From: Cognatiluteimonas profundi
GTDB taxonomy: Bacteria > Pseudomonadota > Gammaproteobacteria > Xanthomonadales > Xanthomonadaceae
Assembly: GCF_009792795.1 (NCBI RefSeq)
Contig: NZ_VKHQ01000003.1
Coordinates: forward strand, 248,001 to 312,000
Direction of reading: 5' to 3'
DNA length: 64,000 nt
In this document: piece after piece, positions 34,822 to 47,130 of the stretch
Layout: every line of letters begins with the position of its first letter
Numbering within the stretch: the stretch's first letter is position 1
Notes under the pieces: model-generated
The model's database searches: none
Told to the model about the DNA's origin: nothing
What the model saw: only the letters and a program-made list of their open reading frames with translations
Made by a program: the position numbers and the translations under genes

Positions 34822-37800
34822 ATGCCAAGTTTTGAGGCGTACGTACGTTCCTGGGTACGCGCTCTGGGATTGCGCGCGCAGGCGCCCGCGAACGAGGCCG
34901 ATGAAGCGCCCTTGCGCGCGCCACTGCTGACCGCCGAGCAGATGGAGCGCCAGGGCAGGGTGTTGGCCCGGTCGCATGTCGTCAGCACCAGGCCCGCCCC
35001 GGATCGGCTTCTTGAACGCCTGAATGACAATCGCCGGGTGCTCGATCGCGCCTGCGCGATGCTCGAAGACGCGGTGCAGGCCAAACGCCACCTGACACCA
35101 GCTGGTGAATGGCTGCTCGACAACGTCTACCTGATCGAAGAACAGATCCGGCTGGCCCAGCGGCATTTCCCCAGGGGCTACAGCCGCGAATTGCCACGGC
35201 TTACCAGTGGGCCATCCGCGGGCTTTCCCCGTGTGTACGACATCGCCCTCAGCGCCATCTCCCACGGCGATGGCCGGGTGGATGCCGAAAGCCTGGGTCG
35301 CTTCGTTGCCGCCTACCAGAGCGTCACGCCGTTGCGGCTGGGCGAATTGTGGGCGATCCCGATCATGCTGCGCCTGGCCCTGATCGAGAACCTCCGGCGG
35401 GTCAGTTCGCGGGTGATGGGCCACTTGATCGATCGCAACGTCGCCGAGGCATGGGCCGACCAGCTCACCTCGGTGGCGGAATCGGATCCCAAGAGCCTGG
35501 TGCTCGTGCTGGCTGACATGGTGCGTTCGCGGCCGCCCATGTCCAGCTCGTTCGTTGCCGAACTCGCGCGCCGGCTGCAGGGCCAGAGCATGACCCTGGC
35601 ACTGCCGCTGACCTGGATCGAGCAGTGGCTTGCCGACGCAGGCCACTCGATCGAACAGATGGTCCAGGCCGAAAGCCAGCAACAGGCGTCGAGCCAGGTC
35701 TCGATCAGCAACAGCATCGGCAGCATCCGCTTCCTGTCGATGATGGACTGGCGGGATTTCGTCGAGAGCATGAGCACGGTCGAGGCGCGGTTGCGCAGCG
35801 ATCCAGGCGGGGTCTATGGCCTGATGGATTTCGCCACGCGCGATCGCTACCGCCACCGCGTGGAGCAGATCGCGCGCCGCATGGATCTCGACGAAACCTT
35901 CGTCGCCGACTTTGCCGTCCAACTGGCGCAGGCCCGCGCCGAGGCGGTCGGAGCCGGCGACGTGGAGGCGCACGTCGGCTTCTATCTCGTCGACGACGGC
36001 GTGGATGCGCTGAAGCACGCGCTGGCGCCAACGCGCCACGCGGCGCGCGCGATCCTGAAGGCTGGCCGCCGATTGCCCCTCGCCGGCTACCTGTTCCCAA
36101 TGGCGCTGATCGTGGCGGTCTGCACCTACGGCCTGATCGATGGCGCCGTGGATGCGCTGGCTGGCCACAGCGTGCTGTGGGTGGTTGCGGCCTTGTGCGT
36201 GGTGGCCTTCAGCGAACTGGGGATCTCGCTCGTCAACTGGGGCGCAACGCTGCTCGCCTTGCCAAGGACCTTGCCACGGCTCGATTTTACGAAGGGAATC
36301 CCCGCTGACGCGAAGACAATCGTCGTCGTGCCCACCATGTTCGGCGATGCCGACACCATCAACGCGCTGGTGGAGGCGCTCGAGGTGCGTTTCCTCGCCA
36401 ATCGCGATGCCAACCTGCATTTCGCGCTGCTTACCGACTTCTTCGACTCGGCGTCGGAGTCGTTGCCGCAGGACCCGGGCCTTCTCGATCACGCCCAGGC
36501 CGAGATCAATGCGCTCAACGCACGCCATGCCTCCGCAAGGGGCGATGTGTTCTTCCTGTTCCATCGGCCGCGAGAGTGGAACCCCCGCGAACGCGCGTGG
36601 ATGGGCCACGAGCGCAAGCGTGGAAAACTGGCCGCGCTCAATGCGCTGCTCAGGGGCGGCAGGCCCGATGCATTCCTCCGGATCGCGGGCGATCTGTCGG
36701 TCCTGGGCGACATCCGTTATGTCATCACGCTCGATACCGACACGCAGCTGCCGCGCGATGCGGCGCGGGCGCTGGTCGGTACTCTCGCGCACCCGCTGAA
36801 CCGGGCCCAGTTCGACGGACGGCGCAACGTCGTGAGCCGTGGGTACGGCATCCTGCAACCGGGGGTTGGCGTCAGCATGAGCGGCCAGCGTCGCTCCTGG
36901 TATGCGCGCCTGTTCAGTGGCGAGCCCGGTATCGATCCGTATACGCGCGCCGTTTCGGATGTCTACCAGGACCTGTTCGGCGAAGGCTCGTTCGTCGGCA
37001 AGGGCATCTATGACATCGACGCATTCGAGCGCGCACTCGAGGGGCGGTTCCCCGACAACTCCATCCTGAGCCACGACCTGCTGGAAGGGTGCTACGCACG
37101 CGCCGGCCTGGTGAGCGACGTGCAGCTCAACGAGGACTATCCGGCGCGTTACGGCCTGGACGTCAAGCGGCGACAGCGCTGGATCCGGGGCGACTGGCAG
37201 TTACTGCCGTGGCTCCTGCCCGTCGTGCCGATGCGCCACGGGCGCCGTGAGCGCAATCCCCTTTCGTGGCTGTCACGCGGGAAGGTGCTGGACAATTTGC
37301 GGCGAAGTCTCGTTCCGGCTGCCATGACCACCTTGCTGGTGCTCGGATGGGTCATGGGGCCGCGACCGCTTGCATGGACGACCTGGGTCCTGGCGATCCT
37401 GTTCGTGCCGCCGCTGCTGGCTTCGCTGCGGGATGTATTCAACAAGCCAGCCGACATTCCGCTGGGTACGCATCTTGCCCAGTTGCGGGTCTCGATCGCC
37501 CGACAGTTCTCGCGCGCACCGATCACGCTTGCCTGCATGCCGTACGAGGCGTTCTTCAGCCTGCAGGCGATCTCCACGAGCCTGTGGCGAATGGTGGTGA
37601 CACGGCGCCATCTGCTGCAGTGGAGCCCGTCCAGCGAGGTCGAGCGCACGACCGGCGCGGGATTGGCGGGCGTCGTGCGCAGCATGTGGTCTGCACCCGC
37701 CGTCGCCGTTGCTGTCGGCATCCTGCTGCTGCGGCTCAATCCCGCCGCCTTGCCGGTCGCGGGCCTGGTCCTGGTGTCATGGGCATTTTCGCCACTGCTC

Positions 37801-40800
37801 ATGTGGGCACTCGGTCGCCCGCGCGCGCGCAAGCGGGTGGCATTGTCGGAGACGAAGCGGCAATTCCTGCGGCGGCTGGCGCGTCGCACATGGGCGTTCT
37901 TCGAGGAATATGTCGACGAGGGCAACCACTGGTTGCCGCCCGACAACGTCCAGGAACACCCGTCACTGATCGTCGCGCGGCGCACCTCGCCGACCAACGT
38001 CGGCCTTGCCTTGCTGGCCAACCTGTCCGCGTACGACTTCGGCTACCTCGCGGCCGGGGAGGCGGCGACACGCACAGCCAACACGCTGCGCACGCTGTCC
38101 GGGCTGGCGCGTTTCAACGGCCACTTCTTCAACTGGTACGACACCGAAAGCCTGCAGCCGTTGCTTCCGCGGTACGTGTCCACGGTGGACAGCGGAAATC
38201 TCTGCGGCCACCTGCTCACGCTACGCCAGGGCTTGCTGGAGCTGATCGACCAGCCAGTGCTGCCACGAGCAACCTTTGGTGGCCTGCGCGACACGCTCGA
38301 CGTGCTCGCGGAGATGCACGACGCGCCGGAGGTGTTGCAGCCCCTGCGCCAGGCGCTGGACGCCGCCATCGCGCATCCGGCTGCCTCGTTGGTCGGCGCG
38401 TTGTCGCAACTCGTGGCGATCCGCACGCATGCGGAGGAGCTGGAGCAGTCGCTGTCGGCGGCAACCGAGGAGGCGCGTCATTGGGCTGCGTCGCTGCGCC
38501 GGCAGAGTCATGCGTTCATCGACGACATCGCGTCCATCGCGCCCTGGTGCCAGGCCGGTGCCGAGGATCCATGGCCATCGATGGCAGGCGTGCCGACGCT
38601 GCGCGACATCGCCGAACCGGCGTCCTCGCTGTGGACTGCCAGTCCGCTGACGGACGCGCAGCGCGGTGCCGCCATCGCGGCTGCAAGCGCGCGTATCGCG
38701 GAACTAGAACGACTGGCCACGTTGGCCGCATCCTTCGCCCAGGTGGACCTGCAGTTCCTTTACGACCATTCGCGTCATTTGCTGTCGATCGGCTACAACG
38801 TCGACGACCGCCGCCTGGATGCCGGCTTCTACGACCTGCTGGCCTCCGAGGCGCGTCTGTGCAGTTTCGTCGCGATCGCCCAGGGGCAGTTGCCGCAGGA
38901 GTCATGGTTCGCGCTGGGCCGGCTGCTGACCGAGGTCGATGGCGAACCAACCTTGCTGTCGTGGTCCGGATCCATGTTCGAGTACCTGATGCCGCAGCTG
39001 GTCATGCCCAGCTACGAGGGGACGCTGCTCGACCAGACGGCCAGGACCTCGGTCGAGCGCCAGATCGAATACGGCAACCAGCGCGATGTGCCGTGGGGCA
39101 TCTCGGAATCGGGCTACAACACCGTCGATGCGCGGATGAACTACCAGTACCGCGCCTTTGGCGTGCCGGGCCTCGGGCTGCAGCGCGGATTGGCGCAGGA
39201 CCTGGTCATCGCACCCTATGCCAGCATGCTGGCGCTGATGGTGGCTCCGCAGCGCGCCTGCGACAACCTGCAACGCCTCACGACCGCTGGTTTCAGCGGA
39301 CGTTTCGGCCTGTATGAAGCCATCGATTACACGCCGGCGCGGTTGCCGCGCGGCCAGCGATCGACGGTGGTCCGGTCGTTCATGGCGCATCACCAGGGAA
39401 TGGGCCTGCTGTCGATCGACTACCTGCTGCACGACCAGCCGATGCAGCGACGCTTTGTCGCGGATCCCGAATTCCAGGCAACGCTGCTGCTGCTGCAGGA
39501 GCGCGTGCCGCGCACGGGTACGTTCCATCCGCATGCCGCCGAGGTTTCCGGCGCAGCGGTGGCCAGCGAAGTCCACGAAACCCGCCTGCGTGTGTTTCGT
39601 TCGGCTGGCGGCGCGCGTCCGGCCGTGCAGATGTTGTCCAACGGTCGCTACCACACGATGCTGACCAGCGCCGGCGGCGGCTACAGCCGCTTGCGCGACA
39701 TGGCCGTCACCCGTTGGCGCGAGGACGGAACGCGCGATTGCTGGGGCAATTTCTGCTACCTGCGCGACGTCGCCAGCGGCGACTTCTGGTCCACGTCGCA
39801 CCAGCCGGCCTGCGTGGTGGTCGACGGTTACGAAGCCATTTTCTCCGATGCCAAGGTCGAGTTCCGCGGCCACAGGCGCGACTTCGAGATGCACACCGAA
39901 ATCGCGGTATCGGCCGAGGACGACATCGAGCTGCGGCGCCTGCGCGTCAGCAATCGCAGCCGGGTCGCGCGGACGATCGAGATCACCACCTATGGTGAAG
40001 TCGTGCTGGCACCGGCGATTTCGGACGAGCTGCACCCGGCCTTCAGCAACCTGTTCGTGCAGACGGAGATCGTCAAGGCGAAGCAGGCCATCGTCTGTAC
40101 CCGGCGGGCGCGGGCGCACGACGAGGTGCAGCCATGGATGTTCCACCAGGTCGCGGTGCATGACGCAGGCGCGCACGCCGTGTCCTACGAGACGGATCGC
40201 GCCAGGTTCATCGGGCGTGGGCAAACGCTCGCCAGCCCCGATGCGATGCTCGCGACGCAGGCACTGTCCGGCTCGCAGGGCTCGGTGCTCGATCCGGTCG
40301 TCTCCGTGCGCTGCCGGATCACGCTGGCGCCGGACCAGAGCGCGATCGTGGACATGGTGACCGGCACGTGCGGGTCGCGCGGCGAGTGCGACCAGATGAT
40401 CGACAAGTATCGCGATCGACGCATGGCGGACCGCGTGTTCGACCTGGCCTGGACGCACAGCCAGGTCGTCCGGCGCCAGATCAATGCATCGCAGGGCGAC
40501 GCACAACTGTACGAGCGACTGGCTGGACTGGTGGTGTTCGCAAACGCAGCCATGCGCGCGGATGCCTCGATCCTGCTGCAGAACCGGCGTGGGCAGTCGG
40601 GATTGTGGGGGCAGGCGATTTCGGGCGACCTGCCGATCGTCCTGTTGAAGATCGCCGACGTCGCCAACATCGACCTCGTCCGGCAGATGGTGCAGGCGCA
40701 CGCGTACTGGCGGCTCAAGGGCCTGGCGGTGGACCTGGTGATCTGGAACGAGGACCAGGCCGGTTACCGCCAGCAATTGCAGGACCAGATCATGGGCCTG

Positions 40801-43518
40801 ATCGCCGCGGGCGTCGAAGCCAACCTCATCGACCGTCCCGGAGGCATTTTCGTGCGTCCCGCACAGCAGATTTCCCACGAGGACCGGGTGCTCATGCAGA
40901 CGGTGGCGCGGGTGATCGTCAGCGACGCACAGGGCAAGCTTGTCGACCAGGTGGGACGGCGGATCGTCCTTCCACCCGAGATCCCGTTGCTGGTGCCAGT
41001 GGCCACGACATCGGACGGCGAGCCGGAGGCCGTGCAGCCAGGAGAGGTGGACGATGCGTCCGGGCAGGATCCCTGGCCGTTCGAGGCGAGGGATGAGTCA
41101 TTGCTGTTCGACAACGGCAGCGGAGGTTTTTCGCGCGACGGACGCGAATACCAGGTGCGGATCGCCGCCGGCGACATGACCCCGGCGCCCTGGTCGAACG
41201 TGCTGGCGAATGAGAATTTCGGGTGCGTGCTCAGCGAAAGCGCATGCGGTTACACGTGGGGCGAGAACGCGCATGAGTTCCGGCTCACGCCCTGGCCCAA
41301 CGACCCGATCACCGACACCTGCGGCGAGGCGATCTACCTGCGGGACGAGGAGTCGGGACGGGTCTGGTCGCCCAGTCCGCTGCCAATGCGCGGCGAGGGC
41401 GATTACTGCACGCGGCATGGCTTCGGCTACAGCGTGTACGAGCATGTCGAGGCTGGCATCTCGAGTGAACTATGGGTCTACGTGGCGCTTGCGGACTCGG
41501 TCAAGTTCTCGGTCCTCAAGCTCTCCAACAGGTCCGGTCGCCCGCGGCGCATTTCCGCCACCGGTTATGTCGAATGGGTGCTGGGTGACCTGCGTGCCAA
41601 GACGCAGATGCACGTGGTGACCGGTTTCGATGCCGCCACCGGATTGCTCACGGCGCGCAATTCGTACAACACGGAATTCGAGGGCAGGGTCGGCTTCCTG
41701 GATGCGGATGCCGATACGCCGCTGACCGGCTCTCGCACGGTCACCGGCGACCGGGATGAATTCCTCGGCCGCAACGGCAGCATGCACGCGCCGGCAGCGA
41801 TGCTGCGCGAGCGCTTGTCGGGGAAGGTCGGTGCCGGCCTGGACCCTTGCGCCGCCATCCAGTTGCCCGTGACGTTGCAACCCGGCGAGTCGACGGAGAT
41901 CGTGTTCCGGCTCGGCATGGGAGCCGACCTGGGCGACGCGGCACGGGTTGCCGCGAAGCACCGTGGCGTCGCCGCGGCCCACGACGCGCTGGATGCGGTG
42001 CGCATCCACTGGTTGCGCACACTGGGTGCCGTGCAGATCGAGACACCCGAGCCCAGCGTCGACGTGCTCGCCAATGGGTGGCTACTGTACCAGACCATTG
42101 CATGCAGGTACCTGGCACGCAGTGGTTATTACCAGTCCGGTGGCGCCTTCGGGTTCCGTGACCAGCTCCAGGACACCATGGCGATGGTGCATGCGCATCC
42201 CGAGCGGTTGCGCGAGCACCTGCTGCTCAGTGCCGCACACCAGTTCCCGCAGGGCGATGTCCAGCATTGGTGGCATCCGCCGGCGGATCGCGGTGTGCGG
42301 ACGCAGTGTTCCGACGATTACCTGTGGTTGCCAACGGCCGCCTGCCGCTATCTCGAGACAACGCAGGATGCGACGGTCCTCGACGAGGTCGTCCCCTACA
42401 TCGAAGGACGCCCGCTCAATCCGGACGAGGAGTCCTATTACGACCTCCCGACGCGTTCGGGGCAGCGCGAAACCCTGTACCAGCATTGCGTGCGCAGCCT
42501 GGACCGCGGCCTGTCATTGCTCGGGCAGCGCGGACTGCCGCTCATCGGCAGTGGTGACTGGAACGACGGCATGAATCGCGTCGGCGCCGCCGGGCGGGGC
42601 GAAAGCGTCTGGCTGGGATTCTTCCTGTTCGACGGGTTGACGCGCTTCAGCGCAGTGGCGCGCGATCGTGGCGATGCGGCATTCGCCGATCGCTGCAGTG
42701 CCGCAGCCGCGCAGCTTCGCCTGAACCTGGAAGAGCACGCGTGGGATGGTGAGTGGTACCGGCGGGCGTGGTTCGACGACGGCGCGCCGCTCGGCTCCAA
42801 GGCAAGCGTCGAGTGCAGGATCGATTCGATCGCGCAGAGTTGGTCGGTCCTGTCGGGTGCCGGGGAACCTGCACGCGCACGGCAGGCGATGGCATCGCTC
42901 GACGAGCACCTCGTCAGCCGCGAAGCGGGGTTGATCCGGTTGCTCGACCCGCCATTCGACAAATCCGGAGAGGATCCGGGCTATATCCGTGGTTACGTCC
43001 CGGGCGTTCGCGAGAACGGCGGGCAGTACACCCATGCGGCGGTCTGGGCCACGATGGCATTCGCCGAACTGGGCGATCGGCAGCGTGCGTGGGAACTGTT
43101 CCGCATGATCAATCCGGTCAACCACGCACTGGATGCTGCTGCCGTTGCCGTCTACAAGGTGGAACCCTACGTCGCCGCTGCCGATGTCTATGCAGTGGCG
43201 CCGCACGTGGGGCGCGGCGGGTGGACCTGGTACACGGGATCGGCCGGCTGGATGTACCGGTTGATCATCGAATCCCTGCTGGGACTGCACCTGGAAGGCG
43301 CGTCCCTGCGGCTTGCGCCATGCATTCCTGCCGGATGGCCCGGCTTCACCGTCCGCTATCGCTACCGCAATTCCGTCTACCGGATCCGCGTCACGCAAGG
43401 CGCCGACGAGGAGCGACGCCTGTCCGTTGACGGCGTCGACCAGGACGACTTCTCGATTGCATTGCGTGATGACAACGTGGCGCACGACGTCGATGTGCGC
43501 TTGCCTGCAATGGCCTGA
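34822..43518 (+). CDS. ndvB: Cyclic beta-1,2-glucan synthase (NdvB/ChvB type)
   Basis: NdvB polymerises glucose from UDP-glucose into a beta-1,2 chain, sets its length and closes the ring; the product acts in the periplasm in osmotic adaptation and host interaction. The 2898-residue protein has the full family architecture. An N-terminal cytoplasmic region is followed by membrane helices at about 422-475. A GT84 glycosyltransferase domain (about 495-825) carries [10 protein letters not shown] near 638 and a QxxRW motif ([11 protein letters not shown], near 783). Further helices lie at about 830-870 and 955-1000. A glycoamylase-like cyclisation domain is at about 1313-1525 ([20 protein letters not shown]). 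Two sugar-binding repeats and a C-terminal GH94 phosphorylase domain ([13 protein letters not shown] near 2577-2589) follow. No frameshift or stop interrupts it. Confidence 0.93.
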   Translation: MPSFEAYVRSWVRALGLRAQAPANEADEAPLRAPLLTAEQMERQGRVLARSHVVSTRPAPDRLLERLNDNRRVLDRACAMLEDAVQAKRHLTPAGEWLLDNVYLIEEQIRLAQRHFPRGYSRELPRLTSGPSAGFPRVYDIALSAISHGDGRVDAESLGRFVAAYQSVTPLRLGELWAIPIMLRLALIENLRRVSSRVMGHLIDRNVAEAWADQLTSVAESDPKSLVLVLADMVRSRPPMSSSFVAELARRLQGQSMTLALPLTWIEQWLADAGHSIEQMVQAESQQQASSQVSISNSIGSIRFLSMMDWRDFVESMSTVEARLRSDPGGVYGLMDFATRDRYRHRVEQIARRMDLDETFVADFAVQLAQARAEAVGAGDVEAHVGFYLVDDGVDALKHALAPTRHAARAILKAGRRLPLAGYLFPMALIVAVCTYGLIDGAVDALAGHSVLWVVAALCVVAFSELGISLVNWGATLLALPRTLPRLDFTKGIPADAKTIVVVPTMFGDADTINALVEALEVRFLANRDANLHFALLTDFFDSASESLPQDPGLLDHAQAEINALNARHASARGDVFFLFHRPREWNPRERAWMGHERKRGKLAALNALLRGGRPDAFLRIAGDLSVLGDIRYVITLDTDTQLPRDAARALVGTLAHPLNRAQFDGRRNVVSRGYGILQPGVGVSMSGQRRSWYARLFSGEPGIDPYTRAVSDVYQDLFGEGSFVGKGIYDIDAFERALEGRFPDNSILSHDLLEGCYARAGLVSDVQLNEDYPARYGLDVKRRQRWIRGDWQLLPWLLPVVPMRHGRRERNPLSWLSRGKVLDNLRRSLVPAAMTTLLVLGWVMGPRPLAWTTWVLAILFVPPLLASLRDVFNKPADIPLGTHLAQLRVSIARQFSRAPITLACMPYEAFFSLQAISTSLWRMVVTRRHLLQWSPSSEVERTTGAGLAGVVRSMWSAPAVAVAVGILLLRLNPAALPVAGLVLVSWAFSPLLMWALGRPRARKRVALSETKRQFLRRLARRTWAFFEEYVDEGNHWLPPDNVQEHPSLIVARRTSPTNVGLALLANLSAYDFGYLAAGEAATRTANTLRTLSGLARFNGHFFNWYDTESLQPLLPRYVSTVDSGNLCGHLLTLRQGLLELIDQPVLPRATFGGLRDTLDVLAEMHDAPEVLQPLRQALDAAIAHPAASLVGALSQLVAIRTHAEELEQSLSAATEEARHWAASLRRQSHAFIDDIASIAPWCQAGAEDPWPSMAGVPTLRDIAEPASSLWTASPLTDAQRGAAIAAASARIAELERLATLAASFAQVDLQFLYDHSRHLLSIGYNVDDRRLDAGFYDLLASEARLCSFVAIAQGQLPQESWFALGRLLTEVDGEPTLLSWSGSMFEYLMPQLVMPSYEGTLLDQTARTSVERQIEYGNQRDVPWGISESGYNTVDARMNYQYRAFGVPGLGLQRGLAQDLVIAPYASMLALMVAPQRACDNLQRLTTAGFSGRFGLYEAIDYTPARLPRGQRSTVVRSFMAHHQGMGLLSIDYLLHDQPMQRRFVADPEFQATLLLLQERVPRTGTFHPHAAEVSGAAVASEVHETRLRVFRSAGGARPAVQMLSNGRYHTMLTSAGGGYSRLRDMAVTRWREDGTRDCWGNFCYLRDVASGDFWSTSHQPACVVVDGYEAIFSDAKVEFRGHRRDFEMHTEIAVSAEDDIELRRLRVSNRSRVARTIEITTYGEVVLAPAISDELHPAFSNLFVQTEIVKAKQAIVCTRRARAHDEVQPWMFHQVAVHDAGAHAVSYETDRARFIGRGQTLASPDAMLATQALSGSQGSVLDPVVSVRCRITLAPDQSAIVDMVTGTCGSRGECDQMIDKYRDRRMADRVFDLAWTHSQVVRRQINASQGDAQLYERLAGLVVFANAAMRADASILLQNRRGQSGLWGQAISGDLPIVLLKIADVANIDLVRQMVQAHAYWRLKGLAVDLVIWNEDQAGYRQQLQDQIMGLIAAGVEANLIDRPGGIFVRPAQQISHEDRVLMQTVARVIVSDAQGKLVDQVGRRIVLPPEIPLLVPVATTSDGEPEAVQPGEVDDASGQDPWPFEARDESLLFDNGSGGFSRDGREYQVRIAAGDMTPAPWSNVLANENFGCVLSESACGYTWGENAHEFRLTPWPNDPITDTCGEAIYLRDEESGRVWSPSPLPMRGEGDYCTRHGFGYSVYEHVEAGISSELWVYVALADSVKFSVLKLSNRSGRPRRISATGYVEWVLGDLRAKTQMHVVTGFDAATGLLTARNSYNTEFEGRVGFLDADADTPLTGSRTVTGDRDEFLGRNGSMHAPAAMLRERLSGKVGAGLDPCAAIQLPVTLQPGESTEIVFRLGMGADLGDAARVAAKHRGVAAAHDALDAVRIHWLRTLGAVQIETPEPSVDVLANGWLLYQTIACRYLARSGYYQSGGAFGFRDQLQDTMAMVHAHPERLREHLLLSAAHQFPQGDVQHWWHPPADRGVRTQCSDDYLWLPTAACRYLETTQDATVLDEVVPYIEGRPLNPDEESYYDLPTRSGQRETLYQHCVRSLDRGLSLLGQRGLPLIGSGDWNDGMNRVGAAGRGESVWLGFFLFDGLTRFSAVARDRGDAAFADRCSAAAAQLRLNLEEHAWDGEWYRRAWFDDGAPLGSKASVECRIDSIAQSWSVLSGAGEPARARQAMASLDEHLVSREAGLIRLLDPPFDKSGEDPGYIRGYVPGVRENGGQYTHAAVWATMAFAELGDRQRAWELFRMINPVNHALDAAAVAVYKVEPYVAAADVYAVAPHVGRGGWTWYTGSAGWMYRLIIESLLGLHLEGASLRLAPCIPAGWPGFTVRYRYRNSVYRIRVTQGADEERRLSVDGVDQDDFSIALRDDNVAHDVDVRLPAMA

Positions 43519-43655
43519 TCGCGTCGCCCGTCAGCCACTGGATGCGCGTCCGGCCGCATGGGACGGAGCAATGGCGATCGGCTTTTCCGGCAGCACCGGT
43601 GGGGCGGTCAGGCTTGGCCGCCCGCGCTTGCGCGGCTGTCGAATCGATATTCCGG

Positions 43656-44618
43656 TCAATACGGCCGGCACTGCACGAAGCGCACCGGCCGCGTGCTGCC
43701 GGCTGGCGGCTGCAGTTGCAGGCGCGTCGCCGCCAGTTCGTCGTATCGCACGAGTTCCGGGCAGATCTCCAGCATGGGATCGAACTGCCCGTCGGCCAGG
43801 TACACAAGCAGTGTCGACTGCGTCTGCCACAAGGCGCGATCGACGCCGGGGAGGCTGGAAATCGCACCGGCCACGCTGGCTCGTCGAGCCTCCAGTTGCG
43901 CCGGATCCGAGGGTGTCGACGCCGTCATGCCAGGCGGTGCGACAGCCGGCGGCCTGGGCGGGCTTGTGCGGACGGTGGCCTGCGGGACGGCAGTGGTGAC
44001 ATCGGGCTGTGTCGAATCAGGGCGCTCGGAGCGGCCGAATGCGATCAGCAATCCGGCAATCGCCAGGGCGCCCCAGGCGAGCATGACATTGCGTCGCACG
44101 CCCGCCTTCGATGGCGCGGAAATGCTGGCCCGCTGCTCGGCGGGCAGGAGCGGGCGCAGTTCTGGCCACAGGGTCGGGCCGTCGAGCAGTTCGATGCGCT
44201 GGGCCCTGGCGAGTGGTCGCGCCTCGGCGGCGAACTTGCCAGGCGTGACGAGCAGCCCGCCGGCGGCACCGCGCATGCGGATGGCGCTGGCGAATTCGGC
44301 GATGGCCGTCGATCCCAGCACGTAGGCCGCGCCATGCTTGGACGACAGCAGGTAGCGCTGCCCATCCCGCTCGAGCACATAGTCGCCGTTTTCTCCGCCC
44401 GAGTTCGATTCGAAAACGCGCTCGTAACCGCGGCGGATGAGCGCATCGAGGACGAGTTGGATGAAGTCGCGCCAGCGCATGGCGGCCAGCGCCGCGACAC
44501 CGGCAGCGGTCTCCTCGCGAGGCAGCCGGACGCGTTGCAGGTACAAGGTGAAAGCAATCCCGGTCAACAGGAGCATCGCGATCGGTATCAGCCAGCCTGC
44601 CCATCCACCCAAGTGCAT
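43656..44618 (-). CDS. Membrane protein with Mrr-like restriction endonuclease domain
   Basis: The 320-residue protein has a membrane helix at 8-28, a PD-(D/E)xK nuclease-like domain at about 47-150, a second helix at 177-195 and a proline-rich C-terminal region. Basic residues (RVRLPRE after helix 1, KAGVRRN before helix 2) put the nuclease-like domain in the cytoplasm. Mrr-type residues are visible as Asp79 in GDYVLERDGQ and Lys94 in YLLSSKHG; the usual Q-x-K is replaced by S-S-K, so activity is uncertain. The helix-nuclease-helix order is seen in restriction-endonuclease-like membrane proteins of this bacterial family. No methyltransferase gene is near. Function is unknown; housekeeping DNA handling or a defence role are both possible. 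Confidence 0.78.
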   Translation of the reverse strand: MHLGGWAGWLIPIAMLLLTGIAFTLYLQRVRLPREETAAGVAALAAMRWRDFIQLVLDALIRRGYERVFESNSGGENGDYVLERDGQRYLLSSKHGAAYVLGSTAIAEFASAIRMRGAAGGLLVTPGKFAAEARPLARAQRIELLDGPTLWPELRPLLPAEQRASISAPSKAGVRRNVMLAWGALAIAGLLIAFGRSERPDSTQPDVTTAVPQATVRTSPPRPPAVAPPGMTASTPSDPAQLEARRASVAGAISSLPGVDRALWQTQSTLLVYLADGQFDPMLEICPELVRYDELAATRLQLQPPAGSTRPVRFVQCRPY

Positions 44619-44699
44619 TCTCCAAGCGAAAAATCGGGAGGAAAGGATAGTCGAATCGTTTGCCGCGCATCCCGGTCGCGCGGGCCCTCCGACATCCGG

Positions 44700-44975
44700 T
44701 CAACCGAGGCGTTCAGCCAGGACCCGTCGCATTTCCTGCTCGATCGGCCCTTTCATCGCGGTGAACAGAAGCCCCAGCTTGGCGGTGACCAGCAGTTGCC
44801 CCGGTTGCAGGGCGATGTGTCCGTCCACGCCGGTGCGCTTGAAGTGGAGCACGTCGCCTTCCCAGCGGTGCTCCAGTCCGAAGCGCTGGCCAAGCTTCAC
44901 GGCGAAGTCCTCCACGGCCTGGCGTGCCTGTGCTGGCGGGAGGGAGTGGGGATGGCGGATCTCGATGGTCGACAT
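44700..44975 (-). CDS. PHA system/granule-region family small protein
   Basis: The 91-residue protein starts MSTIEIRHPHSLPPAQARQA and continues with VEDFAVKLGQRFGLEHRWEGDVLHF, GHIALQPGQLLVTAKLG and MKGPIEQEMRRVLAERLG. This is the PHA_gran_rgn family (PF09650), named for frequent linkage with polyhydroxyalkanoate genes but found in many bacteria that lack them. No PHA gene is visible here. AGGA 7 bases upstream fixes ATG 44975; ATG 44990 is less likely. It is divergent from the FHA-domain gene. Its role is unknown; the fold resembles START-like/ribosome-hibernation-sized small proteins only by size. Confidence 0.85.
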   Translation of the reverse strand: MSTIEIRHPHSLPPAQARQAVEDFAVKLGQRFGLEHRWEGDVLHFKRTGVDGHIALQPGQLLVTAKLGLLFTAMKGPIEQEMRRVLAERLG

Positions 44976-45099
44976 GGGCTGTTCCTGCATTGCGACGCCG
45001 GGCGGCGGGCCCGTGCATTGTGCGTTCGCCGCCCGCACGCTCCAAGCACGTCGTGCCGGGGCCTCCGTGGGACGCTGCTCTTCTGCTAGATTGGCCGGC

Positions 45100-45909
45100 G
45101 TGGATGAATTCAAGCTGCGCTTTCCTGGCACCGACGTCGCCGATCTCCCGCTGGGAATGGGCCAGCATGGCATTGGCCGCATCGGCGAAGGGCACCACGC
45201 CTTTGGCCGGGTCGCCGATGCCAGCGATGCCAGCGTCCTGTTTTCGGTCGACCGCCGTGGCGTCTGGCTGAGCATTGCCGACCAGACCCAGGGCGTACAC
45301 GTCAACGGCCGCCCGGTGCAGAGAATCGCCATGCTGCGCATCGGCGACTCGGTGTACGTCGATGGCGTCGAGATCATGCTGGTGACGAGCCAGCCGGTCC
45401 CGGAAATCCCATCAGCGTTGTCCGATGCGCCGGCCGAGTCCGTTGCCGACCCCCGCGTTGTCCTTCGCGGGGTGGGTGGCCGGTATCACGGCCGCAGCTT
45501 CACCCTTGAGCAGCCGCGGCTGGTCGGACGCAGCGCCGATGCCGACGTGCGCATTGACGATCCCGCATTCGCCGAGCGCCATGCCCGCATCGAACTGCTG
45601 GGCGACATCATCGTGCTGCGCGACCTTGGCTCGGCCGAGGGCAGCGTCGTCAATGGCGTGATCGTGCGCGATGCAACGCTCATGCCCGGCGACCAGGTGA
45701 TGTTCGATGCACACCATCGCTTCATCATCGAGGCGCCGGCACGCACGCTCGCCACCGCCCCGGTTCCGATCGAGGCCGACGACGGGGACGCGAGCCAACC
45801 GGCGCCGGCCGCCGGCTGGTCGATTCGCCGCCTGCCGTGGCTGTTGCTGGCAGCGCTGTTGATCGCGGCCGCCCTGAGCGCGCTGCTGCTGTTCGGCGTC
45901 TCCAGCTGA
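45100..45909 (+). CDS. Two-FHA-domain protein with C-terminal membrane anchor
   Basis: The 269-residue product from GTG 45100 has a degenerate FHA-like domain at about 15-95 ([33 protein letters not shown]) and a clearer one at about 118-212 ([40 protein letters not shown]). A proline/alanine linker and a single terminal helix at 245-266 ([21 protein letters not shown]) follow. FHA domains bind phosphothreonine peptides. The usual Ser after the Arg motif is present (GRS), but the second motif reads AERHA. No Ser/Thr kinase lies in the window. TAGATT at 45087-45092 could be a -10 that gives a leaderless message. A longer open frame upstream is not supported. Confidence 0.82.
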   Translation: MDEFKLRFPGTDVADLPLGMGQHGIGRIGEGHHAFGRVADASDASVLFSVDRRGVWLSIADQTQGVHVNGRPVQRIAMLRIGDSVYVDGVEIMLVTSQPVPEIPSALSDAPAESVADPRVVLRGVGGRYHGRSFTLEQPRLVGRSADADVRIDDPAFAERHARIELLGDIIVLRDLGSAEGSVVNGVIVRDATLMPGDQVMFDAHHRFIIEAPARTLATAPVPIEADDGDASQPAPAAGWSIRRLPWLLLAALLIAAALSALLLFGVSS

Positions 45910-46003
45910 TCAACTTCAACAGGTTCCTGTCCACGCCAGGCTCGGCGGTGTTGCACTGCGGCATACTAGGCGCTTGGCCAACCACGGCCTCCAGGAGTGC
46001 TCC

Positions 46004-47086
46004 ATGCGCGCTTACAACTTCAGCGCCGGCCCGGCGACCCTTCCCGAGCCTGTCCTGCGCCAGGCGCAGGATGAGATGCTCGAATGGCGCCACGCGGGCG
46101 CCTCGATCGTCGAGCTGAGCCATCGCGGCCCGGAGTTCATGGAGGTCGCGGCCGAAGCGGAAGCCGACCTGCGCAGCCTGATGTCGATCCCGGCTGATTA
46201 CGCCGTGCTGTTCCTCGGCGGAGGTGCCACCACGCAGCAGGCACTGCTCGCGTTGAATTTTGCATCCCCCGGGCAGGCGGCCGACTACGTCCTGACAGGT
46301 CATTGGGGCAAGACCGCGATCAAACAGGTCAAGCCCTATGTCGCGGCGAACGTGGTCGCCAGCAGCGAGGCAGAGGGCTTTCGCAACATCCCGGCACGCG
46401 GCAGCTGGCAGCTGACGCCTGGCGCGGCCTACGTCCATGTCACCGCCAACGAGACGATCCACGGCGTGGAGTTCCCCGACATTCCCGACACTGGCGACGT
46501 GCCGCTGTTCGCGGACTTCAGTTCCAGCATCGCCTCCGAGCCGCTGGATGTTTCCAGGTTCGGCGTGATCTATGCCGGCGCCCAGAAGAATCTCGGGCCG
46601 GTCGGGATCACGGTGGTGATCGTGCGCCGCGACCTGCTCGAACGGGCAGGGCAGCCGCGCGCCGACATCCTCGATTACCGGGCGCACGTCAAGGGCGAAT
46701 CGATGCTCAATACGCCCCCGACCTGGAACTGGTACATGCTGGGCCTGACGGTGAAATGGATGCTCGCGGAGGGCGGCGTCACCGAGTTCGCGCATCGCAA
46801 TGCCCGCAAGTCGCGGATGCTCTACAGCCGGATCGACGAGTCGGGCGGTTTCTATCGCAACGAAGTCGATCCCGCCGTGCGTTCGCGCATGAATGTGCCG
46901 TTCTTCCTGCACGACACCGCCCTCGACAAGCCCTTCCTGCAGGAAGCCGCCGCTGCGGGCCTGATCTCGCTCAAGGGCCATCGGGCCCTCGGTGGCATGC
47001 GTGCCTCGATCTACAACGCCATGCCCGAGGCAGGCGTCGAGGCGCTGAGTGGATTCATGCACGATTTCCAGCGTCGCCACGGCTGA
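46004..47086 (+). CDS. serC: Phosphoserine aminotransferase
   Basis: SerC converts 3-phosphohydroxypyruvate to phosphoserine (serine pathway) and also acts in pyridoxal phosphate synthesis. The 360-residue protein starts [20 protein letters not shown], has [16 protein letters not shown], the PLP-lysine segment [16 protein letters not shown] and the C-terminal [23 protein letters not shown] lies before ATG 46004 at the right spacing. aroA follows after 44 bases. In many gammaproteobacteria pheA sits between serC and aroA; it does not here. Confidence 0.96.
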   Translation: MRAYNFSAGPATLPEPVLRQAQDEMLEWRHAGASIVELSHRGPEFMEVAAEAEADLRSLMSIPADYAVLFLGGGATTQQALLALNFASPGQAADYVLTGHWGKTAIKQVKPYVAANVVASSEAEGFRNIPARGSWQLTPGAAYVHVTANETIHGVEFPDIPDTGDVPLFADFSSSIASEPLDVSRFGVIYAGAQKNLGPVGITVVIVRRDLLERAGQPRADILDYRAHVKGESMLNTPPTWNWYMLGLTVKWMLAEGGVTEFAHRNARKSRMLYSRIDESGGFYRNEVDPAVRSRMNVPFFLHDTALDKPFLQEAAAAGLISLKGHRALGGMRASIYNAMPEAGVEALSGFMHDFQRRHG

Positions 47087-47130
47087 TCGCCGGAGGCGAC
47101 GCGCGTGCACCTGCGGGATGTCGCAGCCAC

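Noticed and set aside
34735..37074. 779-codon - strand frame opposite the start of the glucan synthase
   Set aside because: Shadow frame with no homology; the + strand has continuous NdvB motifs.
43531..43830. Short - strand frame containing an AT-hook-like PRKRGRP
   Set aside because: It overlaps the Mrr-like gene in another frame and has no start signal; the motif arises easily in GC-rich sequence. The 137 bases between ndvB and the Mrr-like gene hold no gene I can support.
44437..45099. N-terminal extension of the FHA protein
   Set aside because: The extension is antisense to the PHA-region and Mrr-like genes and is low complexity; FHA homology starts after 45100.
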